This document shows, piece by piece, positions 53,170-60,851 of a stretch of 64,000 nt of DNA (position 1 is the stretch's first letter; every line of letters begins with the position of its first letter). The notes under the pieces are model-generated. The model saw only the letters and a program-made list of their open reading frames with translations, was not told the DNA's origin and ran no database searches. The stretch covers positions 69,729-133,728 of the forward strand of contig JAZNNI010000094.1 in the NCBI GenBank assembly GCA_045580145.1, read 5' to 3'. A program made the position numbers and the translations under genes. The stretch comes from UBA1738 sp045580145 (GTDB lineage Bacteria; Bacillota; Clostridia; UBA1381).

Positions 53170-54030
53170 TTACTTTAAAAACTTTTTTACCTTTTCAACG
53201 TTTTCCTCACAATATTCTATTTCGGAAGAGTACATTCTTGCAACATCAAGAATTTGCTCGAGTGTTTCACAGGTTGAACATATTGTTCCTATAGTCCAAC
53301 AACTCAAAAGAGCGAATCCAACGCCACTCTCAAAGTGGCGGAATATAAAGTAACAAGCGAGCTGTTCAAAGAAAATCTGCAAATCTTCTATCTCAAATAT
53401 ATCTATGCCATTTGCGGTTTTTAGTTTTTTAAGTTCATTTTCCCAGTTCTTGTCAAGCATCTCAAGGGACGTATAAAAATCATAAATTTCTTCATTTGAA
53501 AATTCAAATTTCAAGCCGTATTTTTCTGCAAGTTCGTTAAGCCTTTTTAAAACTGTAATGCTTCTGTTTTGTAAAATATCTATAACTTCATTTCGTGCTT
53601 TAAAAAACTCGTTATTTTCTGTTGAAGCCGGCAATGGCACTGAAAACTTTTCGCTCTCTGTAAGTATAATCCTTGCTGCTTCTTCGCAGCATAGTCCCAA
53701 TCCCGTTTCTGTAAAATCTTCATAAAAATTGCTAAATCTCGGGTGCAAATAACATATATCACATATTGCAGCATCACCAAGTTTAGATATAATATCACAA
53801 AGTCCGCTTTGATTAAGGAAGGGACAGCGGTCTCCACCTTTTAAGACAAAATGCGGAATCTCCCCTGTAATATTTTCCCTTATTTTTTCGCCAAATTCAC
53901 CTTCCAAAGAGTTATATAAAGCCATAGTCTCTTCATCAATATCAATTTCCCAGCCTATGCAACAGTTGTGTTTACACTTACCAGCTATACATTTAAATTT
54001 TTCATAATAATTAGGAAAAACCTCTTTCAT
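53170..54030 (-). CDS. FliB-type cysteine-rich protein (flagellin lysine-N-methylase family)
   Basis: Cytoplasmic 286-residue protein with the FliB signature. FKCIAGKCKHNCCIGWEIDID (about 12-32) is followed by RCPFLNQSGLCDI (about 69-81) and a CDICYLHPRFSNF stretch (about 93-105), which together give a Cys cluster likely to bind a metal or Fe-S centre. Characterised members methylate lysines on flagellin, but no flagellar gene is in the window and the family is common in non-motile Clostridia, so the target is unknown. It is transcribed ahead of etfB-etfA-lctD. The rest, rich in Glu, Leu and Phe, is helical. Confidence 0.75.
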   Translation of the reverse strand: MKEVFPNYYEKFKCIAGKCKHNCCIGWEIDIDEETMALYNSLEGEFGEKIRENITGEIPHFVLKGGDRCPFLNQSGLCDIISKLGDAAICDICYLHPRFSNFYEDFTETGLGLCCEEAARIILTESEKFSVPLPASTENNEFFKARNEVIDILQNRSITVLKRLNELAEKYGLKFEFSNEEIYDFYTSLEMLDKNWENELKKLKTANGIDIFEIEDLQIFFEQLACYFIFRHFESGVGFALLSCWTIGTICSTCETLEQILDVARMYSSEIEYCEENVEKVKKFLK

Positions 54031-54185
54031 AAAGCCCTCATTTTAAAATAGCGAATGGTTAGCTATCACTTGACAAATAATTACAGAATAAAATTATTTT
54101 TATTTTATCATATTTTTAAACAAAAAACAATATCATTTATGAAATTAATTTCCTTAAATCTTTTGCACTTTACCGGTTTTTATAT

Positions 54186-54216
54186 TAAAAAAGACAAAGC
54201 ACTTAACTGCTTTGTC
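54186..54216 (-). terminator. Terminator of pnuC
   Basis: Minus-strand stem GACAAAGCA/TGCTTTGTC followed by TTTTTT; it includes the last codons of pnuC. Confidence 0.82.
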
Positions 54217-54889
54217 GCTCTTCCATCCTTTTCCAGTTTATAAAGCCATAAATATCGTTTGCAAAAAACATTATGAAACAGAAAATCATAGGAATATATG
54301 AAGGGTCAGATATTGCTGCAATCACCCATAATACAATGAGAACAATATCATTTACAGCATAAGCTATCGCATAATACGGGCTTCTTAAATATGTAAGATA
54401 CGATGCTATAAAGCTTGTTGTTATAGATATTGTACTAAAGCAAAGGCTTGCTGTATTTAAGATTTTTAAGATAAAATAGAATACTATTGTCACAACAAAG
54501 CTAAGCACCAGCATAGTTAAAAATTGTTTTTTTGTAACAGTACTTACCTTCACCTCTTTTGTTTTTTTGTAAGGATTTTTATACCACTCAAATGCTGCAT
54601 TAGCTGCCATAGGCAACGACATACACAAGTACGTTATCATTTCTCCGTAATATGCAAAATAAAAAGATACCACTCCATAAAAAACGGCAAAAATAATGGT
54701 TAATATCTGTCCCAAAACATACCCCTTTGCCACAAAAATAAGTGCTGTAACGCCGATTAATGATACACTAAGTGACAAAAAATCTTTTTGAGGTGCTAAT
54801 ACAAAAGAAAGCGTCACAACAGCCATAGACAGTATCCATAAATACTTTTCGAACTTTGTCAAATCCTTAAAATATTTTAAAAATCTCAT
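54203..54889 (-). CDS. pnuC: PnuC-type vitamin B3-derivative transporter
   Basis: Inner-membrane facilitator importing nicotinamide riboside (or related nucleosides) for NAD salvage. The 228-residue protein has about seven hydrophobic segments. The FEWYKNP motif (about 97-103, the WxxW-type PnuC region), SPYYAIAYAVNDIVLIVLWV (about 176-195) and the final NDIYGFINWKRM are typical of the family. ATG 54889, 6 bases after GGAGG, replaces an upstream in-frame start lying in the structured leader. Whether the substrate is nicotinamide riboside, thiamine or riboflavin is not fully resolved, because Pnu paralogues are alike. Confidence 0.87.
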   Translation of the reverse strand: MRFLKYFKDLTKFEKYLWILSMAVVTLSFVLAPQKDFLSLSVSLIGVTALIFVAKGYVLGQILTIIFAVFYGVVSFYFAYYGEMITYLCMSLPMAANAAFEWYKNPYKKTKEVKVSTVTKKQFLTMLVLSFVVTIVFYFILKILNTASLCFSTISITTSFIASYLTYLRSPYYAIAYAVNDIVLIVLWVIAAISDPSYIPMIFCFIMFFANDIYGFINWKRMEERQSS

Positions 54890-54913
54890 AATCTTCCTCC
54901 AAAAGTTAAAAAA

Positions 54914-54988
54914 CATCCACTATGCATATCTTCAAAGACCTAATGATATGCACGGTGAATGCTTTGCATTCTCTACCCGGTGGCAGTC
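54914..54988 (-). ncRNA. Structured leader RNA upstream of pnuC (candidate riboswitch)
   Basis: Between the promoter and the pnuC start, three pairings are compatible with a three-way junction. GCATTC/GAATGC (54957-54962 with 54966-54971) has a tight 3-nt loop. TGCATATC/GATATGCA (54923-54930 with 54945-54952) has a 14-nt loop. A closing CCAC/GTGG joins 54917-54920 to 54980-54983. It is not the TPP, NAD+-I or NAD+-II consensus as remembered. No clear terminator follows, and the structure ends about 20 bases before the GGAGG, so translational control is possible. Confidence 0.45.
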
Positions 54989-55007
54989 TAATTATTTAAC
55001 ACATAAT

Positions 55008-55036
55008 ATTATAACATAAAACTCATAAAAAATCAA
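55008..55036 (-). promoter_or_regulatory. Promoter of pnuC
   Basis: TTGATT (55036-55031), 17 bp, TATAAT (55013-55008) on the minus strand, giving a leader of about 110 nt. Confidence 0.75.
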
Positions 55037-55103
55037 GAGAAATCTTTTTATTCATAGAAAAATGTCGTTAAGTGTCAGATATGTAAAGGAATAATTTATA
55101 TAT

Positions 55104-55135
55104 AAAAACCTGTCATCAGTTAAGATGACAGGTTT
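55104..55135 (-). terminator. Terminator of secDF
   Basis: Minus-strand stem AAACCTGTCATC/GATGACAGGTTT (12 bp) followed by a T run. Confidence 0.9.
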
Positions 55136-55149
55136 CAGTTTTTATTTTC

Positions 55150-56043
55150 TTATTTTTTCTGCATTTTTGCTTCGATTTCAGATGTTTTCCACGCTGCCCA
55201 GAACGGACTTGCAATAAACATTGATGTATAAGCACCAATAACTACGCCGACAATAAGCGGGAACGCAAAGCTCTTAATTGAGTTAACACCAAAGATGTAA
55301 AGAAGAATGATTGTAATCAAAGTTGTGATAGTTGTATTCAAGGTTCTTCCAACAGATTCCTTAATACTTCTGTCTACAACATCTGCTACTACGTGACCCT
55401 TCTTAGCATTGAAGCCTCTCATATTTTCACGAATTCGGTCAAACACAACGATTGTGTTATTGATTGAATAACCAACCACTGTGAGCATTGCAGCGATGAA
55501 TGTTGTATTTAGTGGCACATAGCTTATTAAATAAACTGCCATCATTACCAAAACATTTATTGCAAGAGCAATAACTGCCATAACTGCGCTCTTAACCTCA
55601 AATCTTACAGCGATGTAAGCAAGAATGCAAAGAATTGCAATAAGTGTATAAATCAATGCTTTTCTCTGAACCTGCACACCAAAGCTTGCTGATGCACTGT
55701 TTGAAGACATTATAGCTTCTTCGCCGTACTTCTCTGTGATTGCAGCTTCAACCTTTGCCTTTGTATCAAGGTCAAGCTCAGACATCTTGATAGTAGCCTG
55801 TGTTCCGTCACCGATTTTCTGCACAACCGGAGCAGCTACTTCACCTGCTGTTTCTACAACCAAATCAGCTATATCCTGATTTTCAAATTCGCCGCCTACA
55901 TTTACCTGCATTCTGATACCGCCAACAAATTCTGTATCGAAGTTGAAGCCACGTACAAAATACATTACTATTCCAATCACAATGATAAGGATAGGCAGCA
56001 ACAAAAATTTAGTTCTGTTTTCTGTAATTTTCATATTTTTCAT
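55150..56043 (-). CDS. secF: Protein translocase subunit SecF
   Basis: Partner of SecD that uses the proton gradient to help pull secreted proteins from SecYEG. The 297 residues contain six membrane segments, the extracellular P1-like domain, FDTEFVGGIRMQV near the start (about 34-46), the VVGYSINNTIVVFDRIREN motif (about 190-208) and LNTTITTLITIILLYIFG. Start after GGGAGGG. Lies 15 bp downstream of secD and ends at a strong terminator. Confidence 0.96.
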   Translation of the reverse strand: MKNMKITENRTKFLLLPILIIVIGIVMYFVRGFNFDTEFVGGIRMQVNVGGEFENQDIADLVVETAGEVAAPVVQKIGDGTQATIKMSELDLDTKAKVEAAITEKYGEEAIMSSNSASASFGVQVQRKALIYTLIAILCILAYIAVRFEVKSAVMAVIALAINVLVMMAVYLISYVPLNTTFIAAMLTVVGYSINNTIVVFDRIRENMRGFNAKKGHVVADVVDRSIKESVGRTLNTTITTLITIILLYIFGVNSIKSFAFPLIVGVVIGAYTSMFIASPFWAAWKTSEIEAKMQKK

Positions 56044-56058
56044 CTTGCTAACCCTCCC

Positions 56059-57327
56059 TTAGTTTGCGCAAAACAGCTTACGATTTTTAATATTTAATCT
56101 TACAAGCTGTTTGAGCAGGAACTTTGTAACAACTATTGCAGTGAACATACTGATTATAACACCAAGACCAAGTGTAACTGCAAAGCCTCTTATTGTTCCT
56201 ATACCTGAAAGATACAGAACTACGCAAGAGATAATAGTAGTTACGTTTGAGTCCAAAATTGCAGAGAATGCCTTGTTAAAGCCAGAATCAACAGATGCCT
56301 TAATTGTCTTGCCAAGCTTTAATTCTTCCTTCATTCTTTCAAAAATAATTACGTTAGCATCAACTGCCATACCAAGTGATGTGATGATACCTGCAATACC
56401 TGAAAGACTTAAATTTACTCTTAAAACTCCAAGTACAAGAGCAATCAAACCAACATAAATTGCCATTGCAATAGATGCAAGAAGACCGGACATTCTGTAA
56501 ATAATAATCATAAATAGCATTATAAGAAGTACGCCGATACCTGCTGCAAACATTGATGTTGGAAGTGCATCACTACCAAGCTCAGCACCGATTGTTTCCT
56601 TTGAAATTGCAGTAAGCTCAAATGGTAGCTGACCTGACTTAATCTGATTAGCCAAAATCTGTGCAGTTTCCGGAGTAAAGTTTCCGCTTATAATACAAGT
56701 TTCAGAATTGATTTCTTCATTAACGCTCGGGCTTGAAATAATCTGCTCGTCCATTACGATTGAAATATACTTTCTGCCCTCAGCCTCAGCTGCCGCCTTT
56801 TTAGTTGCAGCTGCAAACTTTGATACAGCTTCAGGCTTTAATGTAAGCTGAACATATGCCTCAGCAGCTGCTGTCTCAGACATCTGTCCATACTGATACT
56901 CTGCATTTTTGATGTCAGTAGCACCGTCTAAAACGATGTTATTATCTGCATCGCGGAATGTAAGTTTCGCAGTTGAGCCCAAAAGTGCTGCTGCTTCATC
57001 TGTGTTTGTGATTGCAGGAATTTCAACTGTAATCTGACCACCGTTACCTCTTGAGATACGTGCTTCAGTATAGCCTGAATTTGTCAGTCTTGCATTGAAT
57101 ATTGCTTCAACAATATCCATTTCAGCCTCAGTAGGATTAGCCTTACTTGCCTCAAATGTAATAACTGAACCGCCTGCTAAGTCAATTCCTTTTCTAATAC
57201 CCTTTTCTTCATCAAATACGCCGCCATACTTAAAACCTGCTACATCAAAACCAATGAATGCAACACAGTTCAAAATAACAGCGATGATTACTGTCAGTAT
57301 CAGAAGTAAAATACCCTTCTTTTTCAT
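56059..57327 (-). CDS. secD: Protein translocase subunit SecD
   Basis: Membrane subunit of the SecDF accessory complex. The 422-residue protein has one N-terminal membrane helix, the large extracellular P1 region (about 30-220, GIDLAGGSVITFEA near its start), then five helices with SLGMAVDANVIIFERMKEEL (about 311-330) and the following SGFNKAFSAILDSNVTTIISCVVL. ATG 57327, after AAAGGAAG, is preferred to an in-frame start 60 bases upstream that lies close to the -10 box. Confidence 0.96.
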   Translation of the reverse strand: MKKKGILLLILTVIIAVILNCVAFIGFDVAGFKYGGVFDEEKGIRKGIDLAGGSVITFEASKANPTEAEMDIVEAIFNARLTNSGYTEARISRGNGGQITVEIPAITNTDEAAALLGSTAKLTFRDADNNIVLDGATDIKNAEYQYGQMSETAAAEAYVQLTLKPEAVSKFAAATKKAAAEAEGRKYISIVMDEQIISSPSVNEEINSETCIISGNFTPETAQILANQIKSGQLPFELTAISKETIGAELGSDALPTSMFAAGIGVLLIMLFMIIIYRMSGLLASIAMAIYVGLIALVLGVLRVNLSLSGIAGIITSLGMAVDANVIIFERMKEELKLGKTIKASVDSGFNKAFSAILDSNVTTIISCVVLYLSGIGTIRGFAVTLGLGVIISMFTAIVVTKFLLKQLVRLNIKNRKLFCAN

Positions 57328-57366
57328 AGTTTTTCTTCCTTTCGTATTTAAATTACATACCAATAT

Positions 57367-57395
57367 ATTATATAACTTTTTATCCAATTAGTCAA
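57367..57395 (-). promoter_or_regulatory. Promoter of secDF
   Basis: TTGACT (57395-57390), 17 bp, TATAAT (57372-57367) on the minus strand. Confidence 0.82.
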
Positions 57396-57444
57396 TACAA
57401 ATTTGTTTTTAAATAATAATATTTTACTTTTTTCTTCATTTTAC

Positions 57445-57473
57445 TTGATGATTTTCTTTAAATATTGTAAAAT
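57445..57473 (+). promoter_or_regulatory. Promoter of rnr
   Basis: TTGATG (57445-57450), 17 bp, TAAAAT (57468-57473), divergent from the secD promoter. Confidence 0.7.
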
Positions 57474-57499
57474 AAAAGTAACTAACACAGGGGGATATT

Positions 57500-59662
57500 A
57501 TGGAAAGAAAAGAAAAAGTTTTTTTATATATATCATCAAAAGAGTACACTCCTCTTACATTTGAAGAGCTTTCTACCTCGCTCGATGTACCGAAAAAAGA
57601 TTTACCGGAGCTTTATTCAATTTTGGAAGAGCTTATACTCGAGGGAAAAATATTCATTTCAAAAAAGAAGAGATATGCTTCCTGCGAAAACAATTTACTT
57701 TATTCAGGTACTCTTCATTGCAATGCAAGGGGAAAATTCGGCTTTGTTTCAACCGAAAGCCTTGCAGACGACATTTTCATTGCCCCTGACAATCTTGGCA
57801 CCGCAATAGACAAGGATGAAGTTCTTGTAAAAATAACGGGCAAATCACGTGGTCGAAATGAAGGAGTTATCGAAAAGGTATTAAAGCGGACAAATACAAC
57901 TATTTCTGCCGTGATGACCGACGATTTTGTAGCAGCACCGGACAACTCAAGGATTTTCAAAGACATAAAGTTAACAGAGTTGCAAGATGCAAAGCCCGGT
58001 GACAGAGTTTTAGTCGAAATCACCGATTATTCAAAAAGAGGTGAGCTGTTCGGAGCGGTTGTTTCTGTACTTGGAAACAGTCAAGACCTTAAAACCCTTA
58101 CCGACGCAATTATTTTTGAGCATAATATAAAGCCGGAATTTGAAGAAGATACAATTTGCGAAGCAGACGCTTTCCCCGATGAAATTTTGCCGTCTGACTT
58201 TAAATCCAGATGTGATTTTACAAAAGATACAATATTTACAATAGATGGCGATGATGCAAAGGATTTTGACGATGCAGTTTCGCTCAAAATAACTGAAAGC
58301 GGCAACTTTGAGCTTGGTGTTCATATCGCAGACGTTACACATTATGTACGTCAAAACTCGTCGCTCGATAGTGAGGCTATGCTGCGAGGCACAAGCGTAT
58401 ATCTTGCAGACCGCGTTATACCTATGCTCCCCGAAAGACTTTCAAACGGGCTGTGTAGCTTAAATCCCAACGTTAACAGGCTTACACTCTCAATTATAAT
58501 GGAAATCACACCAGCAGGAGAAGTTGTAAATCATAAGCTTACAAAGGGTGTTATTTGTTCTTGCGCACGTATGACATACAATAATGTCGCTAAAATTTTA
58601 GATGGTGATGAAGGACTTTGCAAAAAACATTCCGACCTTGTCCCTATTTTAAAAAATATGCATAAGCTGTCTAAAATCCTTACGAAAAGGCGCGAAAACA
58701 GGGGCAGTATTAATTTTGATTTTCCAGAATCTAAAATTATACTTGGAGATGATAGACGTCCTGTCAAAATAATAAAGGCAGAGAGAAATGATGCACATCG
58801 TCTTATTGAAGAATTTATGCTTATTGCAAATGAAACAGTTGCAGAATTTGCTTTCTGGTCGGATATTCCTTTTGTTTTCCGAGTTCACGAACAGCCTGAC
58901 AGCGAAAAAATGGAAAGTTTTAAGCGTTTTATAGGGAACTTCGGGCTTTTTATGAAAGGAAAGGAAGTGCACCCCAAGGATTTACAACAGATTTTAAATC
59001 ATATAAAAGGCACTGAAAGTGAAACGTTCATTGCTTCATATATGCTACGTTCACTTATGAAGGCTGAATACCTTACGGAATGTGTAGGACATTTTGGACT
59101 TGCGGCAAAATATTATTGCCATTTCACCTCTCCAATCCGCCGCTATCCTGACCTTATGATTCACAGGATATTAAAAGATTTCTTAGACGGACACGATGTG
59201 ATGAAATATCATAATGTTGTATTTGATGCCGCATCTCACTCAAGCGAAACCGAGCGGACTGCAGAGCTTGCAGAACGTGATGTCGATGACCTTTTCAAAA
59301 CTGCATATATCTCCGATTTTGTAGGGGCTAATTTCCCTGCACAGATTTCAGGGATAACAAGCTTTGGGATGTTTGCTGAGCTTGATAACTCTGTCGAGGG
59401 CTTAATACGTCTTGAAACCATAAATGGTGATTACTATGAATATGATGAAGAAATGCGTGCATTAGTCGGCAGACGGCACGGCAGGATATATCGTATCGGT
59501 GACAGCGTTGAAATTGAGGTTATTGGTGCCGACCTGTTATCACGGCGCATAGATTTTGTTTTAAAAGGCTCCAAGCCTTCTAAAAGGCAGGAATTGTCTG
59601 CAAAGAAACATAGTTCATATAAGAGAATTAAGCGAAACAAAAGAGGAAAAAGAAATGGATAA
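57500..59662 (+). CDS. rnr: Ribonuclease R
   Basis: 3'-5' exoribonuclease of the RNB/RNase II family that degrades structured RNA. The 720-residue protein has an N-terminal winged-helix region (about 1-65), a cold-shock domain (GKFGFVSTESLADDIFIAP, about 83-101), the RNB domain with the catalytic Asp cluster in FTIDGDDAKDFDDAV (about 247-261), HFGLAAKYYCHFTSPIRRYPDL (about 532-553), an S1 domain (GITSFGMFAELDN, about 619-631) and a basic tail. It starts after GGGGGATATT and overlaps the following methyltransferase gene by 8 bp. Confidence 0.96.
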   Translation: MERKEKVFLYISSKEYTPLTFEELSTSLDVPKKDLPELYSILEELILEGKIFISKKKRYASCENNLLYSGTLHCNARGKFGFVSTESLADDIFIAPDNLGTAIDKDEVLVKITGKSRGRNEGVIEKVLKRTNTTISAVMTDDFVAAPDNSRIFKDIKLTELQDAKPGDRVLVEITDYSKRGELFGAVVSVLGNSQDLKTLTDAIIFEHNIKPEFEEDTICEADAFPDEILPSDFKSRCDFTKDTIFTIDGDDAKDFDDAVSLKITESGNFELGVHIADVTHYVRQNSSLDSEAMLRGTSVYLADRVIPMLPERLSNGLCSLNPNVNRLTLSIIMEITPAGEVVNHKLTKGVICSCARMTYNNVAKILDGDEGLCKKHSDLVPILKNMHKLSKILTKRRENRGSINFDFPESKIILGDDRRPVKIIKAERNDAHRLIEEFMLIANETVAEFAFWSDIPFVFRVHEQPDSEKMESFKRFIGNFGLFMKGKEVHPKDLQQILNHIKGTESETFIASYMLRSLMKAEYLTECVGHFGLAAKYYCHFTSPIRRYPDLMIHRILKDFLDGHDVMKYHNVVFDAASHSSETERTAELAERDVDDLFKTAYISDFVGANFPAQISGITSFGMFAELDNSVEGLIRLETINGDYYEYDEEMRALVGRRHGRIYRIGDSVEIEVIGADLLSRRIDFVLKGSKPSKRQELSAKKHSSYKRIKRNKRGKRNG

Positions 59663-60788
59663 ATTTGAAATAATTATACCCTGTATATTTGGGCTTGAGG
59701 CACTTGTGGCACGTGAGCTTAAATGGCTCGGGTATGAAACACATTCTGTCGAGGATGGCAGGGTCACATTTATTGGAGACTTAGAGGCAGTTGCTCGTGC
59801 AAATATATGGATAAGGTGCGGAGAACGTGTATTAATTAAAGTAGGAGAGTTTACTGCGCTTTCCTTTGAGGAACTTTTCGAAAAAACAAAGGCACTTGAT
59901 TGGTCACGCTGGCTTGAAAAAAATGCTGCATTCCCCGTAAAAGGCTTCTGCTTAAAATCTACCCTTGCCAGTATGCGTGATTGTCAGGCAATTATAAAAA
60001 AGGCTATAGTTTCTTCCCTATCACAAAAATATGAGATTGATTGGTTTTCAGAAGACGGACCTACCTATCAGATACAATTTTCTGTAATGAAGGACAAGGT
60101 CACTCTTATGATAGACACCACAGGTGACGGACTTCACAAGCGTGGATACAGACGTATTTCAAATGCTGCACCTTTAAAAGAAACTATAGCCGCAGCAATG
60201 GTTATGCTAAGCTTCTGGAAGTATGAATATCCGCTTTGCGACCCATTCTGTGGAAGCGGTACCATACCTATTGAGGCAGCGATGTTCAAGCGCAATATTG
60301 CCCCTGGACTTACAAGACATTTTTCCGCCGAGGGCTTTTCTCAGTCTGATGCACGTATATGGACTGATTTGCGTGAGGAAGCAGAGAGCAAAAAAAGAAA
60401 TCTTCCTCTTACCATTTTCGCATCCGACATTGATGAAAAAACACTTGAAATTGCAAGGGAAAATTCCCGCATTGCCGGTGTTGACGATGCTATTATACAT
60501 TCAAAAAAAGATGCCTGCTCTATATCTTATAGCGAGCAATATGGCAGCATCATATGTAATCCGCCTTATGGTGAAAGACTTAGTGATGCCAAAGATTGCG
60601 CACTTCTTTATTCAGGTATGGGAAAAGCATTTTCAAAACTTCCTGACTGGTCATACTATATCCTTGCATCTGATGAACAATTTGAAAAAAACTTTGGAAG
60701 AAAGGCTGATAAAAGGCGCAAAATATACAATGGTATGATTAAATGCAATATTTTTCAATATTATGGAAAACGTCCCCCAAAGCCATAA
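59655..60788 (+). CDS. THUMP-domain RNA methyltransferase (RlmL/YpsC-like)
   Basis: SAM-dependent class I methyltransferase acting on guanine N2 in rRNA (23S m2G in RlmL-type enzymes). The 377-residue protein has a ferredoxin-like/THUMP part (about 1-160), then the methyltransferase fold with DPFCGSGTIPIEAAM (about 196-210), SDIDEKTLEIARENS (about 257-271) and the catalytic NPPYGERL motif (about 302-309). It covers the N-terminal half of E. coli RlmKL, as in B. subtilis YpsC. It is co-transcribed with rnr. The exact target base is inferred from the family. Confidence 0.9.
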   Translation: MDKFEIIIPCIFGLEALVARELKWLGYETHSVEDGRVTFIGDLEAVARANIWIRCGERVLIKVGEFTALSFEELFEKTKALDWSRWLEKNAAFPVKGFCLKSTLASMRDCQAIIKKAIVSSLSQKYEIDWFSEDGPTYQIQFSVMKDKVTLMIDTTGDGLHKRGYRRISNAAPLKETIAAAMVMLSFWKYEYPLCDPFCGSGTIPIEAAMFKRNIAPGLTRHFSAEGFSQSDARIWTDLREEAESKKRNLPLTIFASDIDEKTLEIARENSRIAGVDDAIIHSKKDACSISYSEQYGSIICNPPYGERLSDAKDCALLYSGMGKAFSKLPDWSYYILASDEQFEKNFGRKADKRRKIYNGMIKCNIFQYYGKRPPKP

Positions 60789-60821
60789 AAAAAATAAAGT
60801 GAATTATCACTTTATTTTTTT
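60788..60821 (+). terminator. Terminator of rnr-methyltransferase
   Basis: Stem AATAAAGTGA/TCACTTTATT with loop ATTA, T run after; flanking A and T tracts allow function on both strands. Confidence 0.82.
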
Positions 60822-60851
60822 ATTATGTAGGAAATTACTCTTATTAAAAGC

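Noticed and set aside
54914..54988. TPP or NAD+-II riboswitch upstream of pnuC
   Set aside because: The TPP landmarks (CTGAGA, ACCTGATCTGGATAAT) and the NAD+-II pseudoknot sequence as remembered are absent, so the leader is reported only as unassigned.
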